This document shows positions 1 to 4,508 of a stretch of DNA of 5,135 nt, piece after piece (position 1 is the first letter of the stretch; every line of letters begins with the position of its first letter). The notes beneath the pieces were generated by a model. It was not told the DNA's origin and made no database searches. It saw only the letters and a list, made by a program, of their open reading frames with translations. The translations under genes and the position numbers were made by a program. This DNA is from an uncultured Eubacteriales bacterium (GTDB lineage: Bacteria; Bacillota; Clostridia; Oscillospirales; Oscillospiraceae): contig CABSAB010000134.1 of assembly GCA_902475515.1 (NCBI GenBank), positions 1 through 5,135 of the forward strand, given 5' to 3'.

Positions 1-438
1 GTGGGCGACCGGAATGTCCGGGAGATGATGGTCCGGGAGAATATGATCCTGGGCGGCGAGCAGTCCGGCCATATCATTCTCATGAACCATATGCCCACCG
101 GCGACGGACAGCTGACGGCCCTGCATTTTCTGAGCATTGTCAGCAAGTACGGCATGCCGGTCAGCGAGCTCATTGCGGAGATCCCCCATTATCCCCAGGT
201 GCTTATCAACATCCTGGGACCCTACGATGCCCAGGCCAAGGCGGAGCTGATCGCCAGCCCCAATGTGCAGGCGGCCATCCGGGAGCAGGAGGAACGGCTG
301 GGGGGCGATGGCCGGATCCTGGTGCGTCCCTCGGGGACCGAGGCGCTGCTTCGGGTCATGGTGGAGGCGCCGGAGGAGCATCTGGCCCGGTCTGCGGCGG
401 AGAGAATTGCCGAAATCATTCAAAACGAACAAAAATAA
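1..438 (+). CDS. glmM: Phosphoglucosamine mutase GlmM, C-terminal part (5' truncated by window edge)
   Basis: This is the last 145 codons of an enzyme of about 450 residues. GlmM converts glucosamine-6-phosphate to glucosamine-1-phosphate in the cytoplasm, on the way to UDP-GlcNAc for peptidoglycan. Two family signatures are visible: the sugar-binding loop GGEQSGH (residues 18-24 of the fragment), followed by TGDGQLTAL, and the C-terminal phosphate-binding loop RPSGTE (109-114), followed by LLRVMVEAP. The GEQSGH plus TGDGQ combination points to GlmM over other alpha-D-phosphohexomutases, though a related PNGM/PMM member cannot be fully excluded. The first codon in the window is GTG, but it lies deep inside domain 3, so it is not the start. 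The active-site serine and the metal-binding loop lie upstream of the window. The reading frame is intact and ends with TAA. No GC-rich terminator follows, so glmM transcripts may run into the next region. Confidence 0.93.
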   Translation: MGDRNVREMMVRENMILGGEQSGHIILMNHMPTGDGQLTALHFLSIVSKYGMPVSELIAEIPHYPQVLINILGPYDAQAKAELIASPNVQAAIREQEERLGGDGRILVRPSGTEALLRVMVEAPEEHLARSAAERIAEIIQNEQK

Positions 439-445
439 CGCCGTA

Positions 446-463
446 TCTAAAATAATTTTTAGA
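446..463. other. AT-rich 7-bp inverted repeat between glmM and the strong promoter
   Basis: TCTAAAA at 446-452 is complementary to TTTTAGA at 457-463 with a four-base TAAT loop. The stem has only one G-C pair and is not followed by a T-run, so it is a poor intrinsic terminator. It ends five bases before the -35 box of the next promoter. It may act as an AT-rich UP-like element or simply reflect local base composition. Confidence 0.3.
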
Positions 464-468
464 AACTA

Positions 469-496
469 TTGACATTATCGGCCTTTATGCTATAAT
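469..496 (+). promoter_or_regulatory. Strong sigma-A promoter with extended -10
   Basis: A perfect -35 box TTGACA (469-474) is followed after 16 bp by a perfect -10 box TATAAT (491-496). A TG at 488-489 gives the extended -10 form TGCTATAAT. Transcription would start near 503. This is the closest match to consensus in the window and predicts a highly expressed transcript, which fits either an abundant structured RNA or a heavily transcribed leader. It sits well outside any gene, and the next start codon is about 280 nt downstream. Confidence 0.88.
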
Positions 497-502
497 ACGA
501 AG

Positions 503-780
503 CGTAACAAAGCAGATATATCTGCTTTTTCAGGATGGACGCACCGAATGTTCCGTTTGTTTCAAGCTCACTCTTTTAGAACTTGCCTTGCAACGAGACG
601 GCGCAGCCGGATGGGTATACGAAATCGTGCCGGATGTGCGCACTTTGCGACCAGTCAAGGTTTTGTCTCCTGAACTATACAGGGCGAGTCCGGCTTTTGC
701 CGCTTGCAATATATCAGCCTTTGCAGCTCCACTTATCTTCGGGGCACAAGGGTAAATCTTCTAAAAGAGAGGGAAAAATT
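503..780 (+). ncRNA. Candidate structured RNA leader upstream of the zinc-ribbon gene
   Basis: The region runs from the predicted start of a consensus promoter to the ATG at 781 and has no convincing coding content. CTCTTTTAGAA at 571-581 is perfectly complementary to TTCTAAAAGAG at 759-769, an 11-bp helix that closes a domain of about 200 nt. Inside it, local hairpins include 669-672 with 680-683 (CCTG/CAGG), 684-688 with 703-707 (one G-U pair) stacked near 691-694 with 699-702 (CGGC, TTTT loop, GCCG), 639-642 with 646-649, and 726-730 with 741-745 (one G-U pair). Longer pairings include GAGAC 595-599 with GTCTC 665-669, and CCTTG 586-590 with CAAGG 656-660; the sequence TTGCAA at 588-593 and again at 704-709 offers an alternative pairing. 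The 3' arm of the closing helix ends in GAG (767-769), at the upstream edge of the Shine-Dalgarno sequence GAGAGGGA. It could therefore be a cis-regulatory leader or a separate ncRNA cotranscribed with the gene. It does not look like tmRNA, RNase P RNA or SRP RNA. The family was not identified. Confidence 0.6.
509..528. repeat. 20-bp perfect palindrome just after the predicted transcription start
   Basis: The core AGCAGATATATCTGCT (511-526) is its own reverse complement, and two further A-T pairs on each side extend it to 509-528. It lies about 6 to 25 bases after the predicted start at about 503 and is followed by two more T residues. As DNA it could be a dimeric repressor operator. As RNA it would form a 5' hairpin. 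A terminator this close to the start is unlikely, because RNA polymerase would still be in early elongation. Confidence 0.55.
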
Positions 781-1056
781 ATGTACGAAGATAAGATTTT
801 GGTCTGCAAAGAGTGCGGTGCGGAATTCACCTTTACTGCCGGTGAGCAGGAGTTCTACGCAGAGCGCGGCTTCCAGAATGAGCCCCAGCGCTGCAAGGCC
901 TGCCGCGATGCCCGTAAGAACGCGCAGCGTGGTCCCAGACAGTATTTCACTGCCGTGTGCGCTGCCTGCGGCGGCGAGGCGAAGGTTCCCTTCGAGCCCA
1001 AGACCGACAGACCTGTTTACTGCTCTGACTGCTTTGCCCGCATGAGAGAGGGCTAA
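781..1056 (+). CDS. Small double zinc-ribbon protein (zf-trcl type)
   Basis: A 91-residue soluble protein of unknown function. Residues 1-47 resemble the 'probable zinc-ribbon' (zf-trcl) domain seen in many Firmicutes: C9-x2-C12 and C38-x2-C41, with the typical FTAGEQEFYAERGF stretch between. A second ribbon follows with C60-x2-C63 and C81-x2-C84, separated by a VPFEPKTDRPVYC segment. All eight cysteines are in pairs, so two structural zinc sites are expected. The linker at 42-54 is rich in Arg and Lys, which would suit nucleic-acid binding, but that is inference. The ATG at 781 is chosen because GAGAGGGA lies about 8 bases upstream. The frame is open further upstream to a TTG at 583, but that stretch is the structured leader and has no ribosome binding site. 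The gene is monocistronic, between a consensus promoter and a strong terminator. Confidence 0.88.
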   Translation: MYEDKILVCKECGAEFTFTAGEQEFYAERGFQNEPQRCKACRDARKNAQRGPRQYFTAVCAACGGEAKVPFEPKTDRPVYCSDCFARMREG

Positions 1057-1068
1057 TCTCAAATGAAA

Positions 1069-1104
1069 CTGGCCGGCTTCCGATGGGAGGCCGGCTGGTT
1101 TTTT
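1069..1104 (+). terminator. Intrinsic terminator of the zinc-ribbon transcript
   Basis: GCCGGCTTCC (1072-1081) pairs with GGAGGCCGGC (1086-1095), ten pairs including one G-U, around a GATG tetraloop. Three weaker pairs (1069-1071 with 1096-1098) extend the base. Six T residues follow at 1099-1104. It begins 13 bases after the stop codon at 1056. Confidence 0.9.
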
Positions 1105-1106
1105 AT

Positions 1107-1111
1107 GGAGG
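1107..1111 (+). promoter_or_regulatory. Ribosome binding site of the phosphopantetheinyl transferase, abutting the terminator
   Basis: GGAGG is placed seven bases before the ATG at 1119 and fixes that start over an in-frame ATG at 1083, which lies inside the terminator hairpin. It starts three bases after the terminator T-run, leaving no room for a promoter between them. Confidence 0.8.
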
Positions 1112-1118
1112 TGTATCC

Positions 1119-1646
1119 ATGGCGACTGTCTATTTCCGGGCCCTTTCGCCTGCGGCTTCGCCGAGGGAAGCCGCGTACCGGCTGCTTCACCAGGTGCTTG
1201 GGGTGCAGAAAAATGCCCTTTGCTATGGCCCAAGCGGAAAGCCCGGTGTGCCCGGAGGGCCGGAGTTCAGTCTGAGCCATACCAAGGGAGCGGTGGTCCT
1301 GGCAGTGGACCCGGACCCGGTCGGGGTGGATGTGGAGGCCCTGCGCCCCATCTCGCCCAAACTGCCCCGGCGGGTGCTGAGCGGGCAGGAATTCGCCTGG
1401 TTTTCTGCCAGGGGCAGCCGCCCGGCGGATTTTTTCACCCTATGGACGCTGAAGGAGAGCTATTATAAGGCCCTGGGCACCGGACTTCCGGGCATCCCCA
1501 ACAAAACGGCCTTTTTTCAGGAAGATGGCATCTGGCAGCTGCCGGAGGCCCCTTTCCGTTTTTCCACCTGGGAAAAAGATCTGCTGCGCATAGCTTTATG
1601 CAGCCATGCGCAGCAGGTGGAATTTGTGGAGCTTACCGGAAGCTGA
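1119..1646 (+). CDS. 4'-phosphopantetheinyl transferase, Sfp type
   Basis: This 175-residue cytoplasmic enzyme is expected to move the 4'-phosphopantetheine arm of coenzyme A onto a serine of an acyl or peptidyl carrier protein. The superfamily motifs are present in order: FSLSHTKG (50-57), GVDVE (69-73) with Mg2+ ligands D71 and E73, and WTLKESYYKALGTGL (109-123) with E113 and K117. The length is below the 220-240 residues of typical Sfp proteins but above the 120 or so of AcpS. The N-terminal half is compact and the C-terminal part short, as in many clostridial members. No PKS, NRPS or carrier-protein gene is in view, so the partner is unknown; it may serve fatty-acid ACP or a distant cluster. 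No promoter is obvious upstream, so expression may depend on readthrough of the terminator at 1069-1104. The 3' end overlaps the convergent lysozyme gene by 14 bp and carries a terminator hairpin read on the other strand. Confidence 0.88.
   Translation: MATVYFRALSPAASPREAAYRLLHQVLGVQKNALCYGPSGKPGVPGGPEFSLSHTKGAVVLAVDPDPVGVDVEALRPISPKLPRRVLSGQEFAWFSARGSRPADFFTLWTLKESYYKALGTGLPGIPNKTAFFQEDGIWQLPEAPFRFSTWEKDLLRIALCSHAQQVEFVELTGS
1573..1616 (-). terminator. Minus-strand intrinsic terminator of the GH25 gene, inside the transferase frame
   Basis: CTGCTGCGCAT (1581-1591) and ATGCGCAGCAG (1606-1616) form a perfect 11-bp inverted repeat with a 14-base loop. Read on the minus strand, the hairpin begins 16 bases after the GH25 stop codon and is followed by ATC and then five T residues (plus-strand A-run 1573-1577). 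On the plus strand no T-run follows, so it should act mainly for the GH25 transcript. A secondary pairing, CCACCTG (1564-1570) with CAGGTGG (1614-1620), partly competes with it. Confidence 0.7.
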
Positions 1647-2580
1647 GGTTCAGGTCAACACTGCCCTCGATCCCCGGAACGGTTCCGGCGTCGGTGTATT
1701 GCCACATGTTGACCGCAAAGGGATAGGAGGGCGTATCCCGGTACTCTGCCAGCCAGAAATCGTAGTCTTTCAGGTCTGTGAGCCGGAGCAGCTGTGTGGC
1801 CGTGGAGAGGTTGAAGTAGATGCCTGCATCATAGCCGGCCTCTTCGATGGTTTTGCAGAAGGCAAGGGCACAGGCCGTGACTTCACTGCTGCTGATGGTG
1901 TCCGTCCGGGCTTCGTCGCCGGTGACGGTCTCCCAGTCGAAGTAGATGGGATAGGCCAGGTCGTAGCCCTCCACCATGGCAAGGACTTCCTTGGCCTCGG
2001 TGACGGCCTCCTCCTCCGTCAGGGCCTGGGAGAAGAAGTAGACGCCCACATCGATCCCCAGGGCGGCAGCATATTCCATGTTATACTGAAAAAACTCGTC
2101 CTGGTTGGTCTCGCCCTCGCTGTAGCCCCGGTAGCCGGCCCGGATCATGGCGTAGTCCACATCGCTGTCCGCCACTGCCTGCCAGTCGATCCAGCCCTGA
2201 TGGCTGGAGACGTCGATGCCCAGCTTGGCGGTCAGGGATTTGGATTCGTAGGTCTTGTAGCCGTTCTCCTCGCCGAAGCACTCTGCCGCCAGCTCGGAAA
2301 AGGGCAGAGACGGCGGGTCTGTGGCCGTGGGCGTTTGGGCGTCCGGTGCCGCCGGTGCGTCCGGGTCGGCGGGGTCTACGATGGTCGTTTCCACAGTGCC
2401 GTCCGGCGTATGTACCACCCGGTGTTTCGGGGAGAAAAACAGCAGGACCAGCAAGAACAGCACGGCCATCAGCGCCACCAGGATGCCAAGTACGATGGCC
2501 ACCGGTGTCAGGGAGTTTTTAAATCTGGGCTTACGTGATTTCGCACGCTTTTTTGTAGGTTGTTTGGTAGATTGAGCCAT
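1633..2580 (-). CDS. Membrane-anchored GH25 family lysozyme (muramidase)
   Basis: This 315-residue protein is predicted to cleave the N-acetylmuramic acid to N-acetylglucosamine beta-1,4 bond of peptidoglycan outside the membrane. A basic cytoplasmic tail (1-22, rich in K and R) precedes one hydrophobic segment (about 25-49) and a Pro/Ala/Asp/Thr-rich linker (about 59-93). The catalytic domain starts near residue 119: GIDVSSHQG (121-129, D123), DYAMIRAGYRGYSEG (142-156), VGVYFFSQA (178-186) and the catalytic DWE motif (D215, E217). Near the C-terminus DFWLAEY, MWQYTDAG and GSVDLN match the last GH25 strands. No signal-peptidase site is clear, so it is probably a type II membrane protein. The ATG is supported by AAAGGA six bases upstream. 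It is convergent with the transferase (14-bp overlap) and divergent from the CapA-like gene. A role in housekeeping wall remodelling fits better than a phage endolysin, because there is a membrane anchor and no phage genes nearby. Confidence 0.92.
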   Translation of the reverse strand: MAQSTKQPTKKRAKSRKPRFKNSLTPVAIVLGILVALMAVLFLLVLLFFSPKHRVVHTPDGTVETTIVDPADPDAPAAPDAQTPTATDPPSLPFSELAAECFGEENGYKTYESKSLTAKLGIDVSSHQGWIDWQAVADSDVDYAMIRAGYRGYSEGETNQDEFFQYNMEYAAALGIDVGVYFFSQALTEEEAVTEAKEVLAMVEGYDLAYPIYFDWETVTGDEARTDTISSSEVTACALAFCKTIEEAGYDAGIYFNLSTATQLLRLTDLKDYDFWLAEYRDTPSYPFAVNMWQYTDAGTVPGIEGSVDLNLSFR

Positions 2581-2600
2581 ATCGATCCTTTCATCGCAGT

Positions 2601-2616
2601 CCCCAGGTGTTTGGGG
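2601..2616 (-). other. Small hairpin in the GH25 5' leader
   Basis: CCCCA (2601-2605) pairs with TGGGG (2612-2616) around a six-base loop. It lies between the predicted minus-strand start (about 2621) and the GH25 ribosome binding site, and could stabilise the mRNA 5' end. It has no T-run, so it is not a terminator. Confidence 0.4.
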
Positions 2617-2627
2617 AATATGAAATC

Positions 2628-2656
2628 AGTATACCACAGAAGCGAAGATTCGCCAA
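2628..2656 (-). promoter_or_regulatory. Promoter of the GH25 gene
   Basis: On the minus strand TTGGCG (plus 2651-2656) is followed after 17 bp by TATACT (plus 2628-2633), with a TG just upstream of the -10 giving TGGTATACT. The predicted start is near 2621, about 40 nt before the ATG. The -35 matches consensus at four of six positions, and the extended -10 should compensate. Confidence 0.65.
2642..2653. repeat. Short inverted repeat overlapping the GH25 -35 region
   Basis: GCGAA (2642-2646) and TTCGC (2649-2653) are inverted arms separated by two bases. They cover part of the GH25 promoter spacer and the edge of its -35 box, a plausible repressor site. The arms are short and chance is a fair explanation. 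Confidence 0.25.
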
Positions 2657-2695
2657 GAAAAAAAGCGAAAAACCCAAATTTTCATAAATTTTTCA

Positions 2696-2724
2696 TTGTC
2701 TCATGGGGGAAAATGTAGTAGAAT
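2696..2724 (+). promoter_or_regulatory. Promoter of the CapA-like gene
   Basis: TTGTCT (2696-2701, four of six matches) is followed after 17 bp by TAGAAT (2719-2724, five of six). The predicted start is near 2731, about 47 nt before the ATG at 2778. An AT-rich tract (2656-2695) precedes the -35 box. Downstream, the heptamer ATATGCA occurs twice nine bases apart (2736-2742 and 2745-2751), of unknown meaning. Confidence 0.55.
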
Positions 2725-2777
2725 GAAACCCTAGTATATGCAGAATATGCAACCCCCGCAGGAAAGGAGCGTTCGTC

Positions 2778-4328
2778 ATGGCGCAGCAGCAGGGCGGCCA
2801 AACGCCGCAAAATAATCCCCAGAATTACCGGAGCGCCCCCCAGTACGACCGCTCTGGGCAGGGGATGGGTTCCGGCGGACTGACACCGGAGCAGCGCCGG
2901 GTGCGCCAGCAGCGCCGCCAGGAGCAGATGAACCGGCGGCTCAGCCACCGCAGAACGCTGTTTGGCATCCTGCTTTTGCTGATCGTGGTGGTGTCGTTCA
3001 TGGTGATCAAGCTGGTCAATGGCGGCCTGGAGGATGTGGCCCAGGTAGAGCTGGACACCATGGATCTGGACGAGAACGACGAGGCCGAGGAGGCGCTGTA
3101 TAACGGTCCGCCTGTGGCCACGATCGCCTTTGTGGGCGATATTTCCGTATCCGCCGATCAGGTGGCGGCAGTCACCCAGGCGGACGGGACCTACGATTTT
3201 AATCTGCCCCTGTCCGATGTGAAAAGTCATGTGTCGGAGGCGGCCTATGCCGTGGGAGATTTCGAGACCAATCTGGTCGATGGCCTTGCATACGGCGGTG
3301 AGCCTTACTACAATGCCCCGGTCCAGTTGGCGGGCAGCCTGCGGGCCTTGGGGTTCCGCCTGATGTCCACGGCCAATACCTATGCCCTGAACAATGGAAT
3401 CGAGGGCCTTATCTCCACCAAGAGCTATCTTGCCGAAGCGCAGCTTCGTTCGGTGGGCACCTACCTGAGCCAGGAGGAGCGGAACCAGAACGGCGGCGCG
3501 TATATTCGCAATATCCATAAGATCCGGTTCGGATTTCTGTCGTATACCAAGGGGACGGATTCCGTGTCTATGCCCGAGGGCTGTGAATATGCCCTCAATA
3601 CCCTCTATGATGACTATGCCGACTATTGGACGGACCTGAAAAGCAGTCAGATCCGCCAGGATGTGCAGGCCGCCCGGGATGCCGGGGCCGAGGTGATCAT
3701 TGCTCTGGTGCACTGGGGCAGCGAGTATGGACGCACATTGCGGGAGCCTCAGAAGCAGGCTGCGGAGCTGCTGCTTGCGAGCGGTGTGGATGTGATCATC
3801 GGCACCCATTCCCACCTGGTGGGAGAGATGGGCTTCCAGGAGGTGGAGCAGTCGGACGGCACCATGAAGAATTGCTTTGTGGCCTATGGCCTGGGAGATT
3901 TTTATACGGACCCCGCACAGCCCGGCGGACAGCAGTCGGTGATATTGAAGCTGGAGTTTTCCCGGGAGGATGACGGCAGCGTAGCCATCACCAAGGCCGG
4001 GTATGTGCCGATCTATCAGTATATCAGCGAGCAAAACGGCAAGCGGCAGTTTATGGTCTTGGACGTGTACAAGAATCTGGCCAGCCTGAAGCGCAGTTCC
4101 ATGACGGCTGACGAGATGGAGCTGTTCAATGCGCTGTATGACACCGTGGAGACCCTCCACACCTATGCCGGGGAGGATCTGGATGCAGGCCCGGGCGAGG
4201 CGGATCAGCGGATCATTGCCCGGGTGATGGAGGAGGGACCGGTTTCCGACTATACCATCAAGACTACGCGCCAGGAGGAGCAGGCGGCCCAAAAGGCGGC
4301 TCGGGGCGAAGACAGCGCGGAAGAATAA
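2778..4328 (+). CDS. CapA-family (PGA_cap) metallophosphatase-like membrane protein
   Basis: This 516-residue protein has a Gln/Asn/Arg-rich cytoplasmic tail (1-59), one membrane segment (about 60-80), an acidic linker (about 85-106) and an extracellular CapA-like domain (about 113-420). Family landmarks are IAFVGDI (116-122, D121 a likely metal ligand), VGDFETNL (159-166), ALVHWGSEYG (309-318, H312), IIGTHSHLVG (340-349, H344 and H346) and a YGLGDF segment near 370-380. The family is named for poly-gamma-glutamate capsule synthesis, where CapA/PgsA is part of the membrane complex. No capB, capC or pgsE is present here, so that pathway cannot be claimed; many orphan CapA proteins have unknown roles. 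The usual ANNHxLDxG motif reads ANTYALNNG (199-207), losing the Asn/His pair. The C-terminal 100 residues (tail rich in E, A, K and Q) are specific to this subgroup. The start is backed by AGGAG eight bases upstream. The gene is monocistronic. Confidence 0.88.
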   Translation: MAQQQGGQTPQNNPQNYRSAPQYDRSGQGMGSGGLTPEQRRVRQQRRQEQMNRRLSHRRTLFGILLLLIVVVSFMVIKLVNGGLEDVAQVELDTMDLDENDEAEEALYNGPPVATIAFVGDISVSADQVAAVTQADGTYDFNLPLSDVKSHVSEAAYAVGDFETNLVDGLAYGGEPYYNAPVQLAGSLRALGFRLMSTANTYALNNGIEGLISTKSYLAEAQLRSVGTYLSQEERNQNGGAYIRNIHKIRFGFLSYTKGTDSVSMPEGCEYALNTLYDDYADYWTDLKSSQIRQDVQAARDAGAEVIIALVHWGSEYGRTLREPQKQAAELLLASGVDVIIGTHSHLVGEMGFQEVEQSDGTMKNCFVAYGLGDFYTDPAQPGGQQSVILKLEFSREDDGSVAITKAGYVPIYQYISEQNGKRQFMVLDVYKNLASLKRSSMTADEMELFNALYDTVETLHTYAGEDLDAGPGEADQRIIARVMEEGPVSDYTIKTTRQEEQAAQKAARGEDSAEE

Positions 4329-4333
4329 ACAGC

Positions 4334-4365
4334 AACCACCGGCAGGAGACTGCCGGTGGTTTTTT
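4334..4365 (+). terminator. Strong intrinsic terminator of the CapA-like gene
   Basis: ACCACCGGCAG (4335-4345) pairs perfectly with CTGCCGGTGGT (4350-4360) over 11 bp around a GAGA (GNRA) tetraloop, and a T-run extends to 4365. It begins six bases after the stop codon. There is no matching A-run upstream, so it should work mainly in the plus direction. Confidence 0.95.
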
Positions 4366-4508
4366 CAATGGATTATAAAATTATAAACTGCCTCATTGCA
4401 TCCCATGCCGATATGGTGTATGCTTCAAGCAAAGGCGGCACAGCTTCCGTTCCAGCGGGCGCCGCGCGGCCATCCCCGGAGGGAAGGCCCATCAGAAGGA
4501 GTGATTTC
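4366..4508 (+). other. Leader of the MGMT-family gene, with a weak candidate promoter and a hairpin
   Basis: This 143-base gap after the terminator must hold the promoter of the next two genes, but no strong match is seen. The best pair is TTGCAT (4396-4401) and TATGCT (4419-4424) with 17-bp spacing, three and four matches of six. A GC-rich hairpin lies at 4468-4489: GGCC, an A-A mismatch, then TCCC, a CGGA loop, GGGA and GGCC. It ends six bases before the ribosome binding site AAGGAG (4496-4501). The frame of the downstream gene is open back through the terminator, but nothing supports translation there. Confidence 0.35.

Noticed and set aside
509..530. The 20-bp palindrome plus T residues as an intrinsic terminator
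   Set aside because: It would end transcription about 25 bases after the start of a consensus promoter. The stem is AT-rich in its centre, and a downstream gene with its own terminator argues that transcription continues.
548..673. 41-codon reading frame inside the leader (ATG 548 to TGA 671-673), as a possible leader peptide
   Set aside because: The only upstream AGGA is about 12 bases away, the composition is Arg-rich and ordinary, and the frame runs across the paired regions. No codon run suggests attenuation. It is worth only a conservation check.
583..780. In-frame N-terminal extension of the zinc-ribbon protein starting at TTG 583 (contains a CRMCALC stretch)
   Set aside because: There is no ribosome binding site before 583. 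The stretch coincides with strong RNA complementarity, and a good ribosome site precedes the ATG at 781, where the recognised domain begins.
1606..2538. Long plus-strand frame of 310 codons opposite the GH25 gene
   Set aside because: The minus strand shows complete GH25 motifs with a ribosome site and promoter. The plus-strand frame is an antisense shadow in GC-rich DNA with no recognisable domain.
2682..4292. Long minus-strand frame of 536 codons opposite the CapA-like gene
   Set aside because: Its translation is His/Leu/Gly/Gln-rich with no recognisable domain, it covers the CapA-like gene, and the plus strand has clear family motifs and signals.
4398..4423. Imperfect inverted repeat GCAT-CCAT / ATGG-ATGC before the MGMT-family gene
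   Set aside because: The two four-base blocks are separated by unequal spacers, so the stem is weak. It overlaps the weak candidate promoter and is probably chance.
4356..4508. 51-codon upstream extension of the MGMT-family protein
   Set aside because: It begins inside the terminator stem, and the AAGGAG before ATG 4509 marks the real start.
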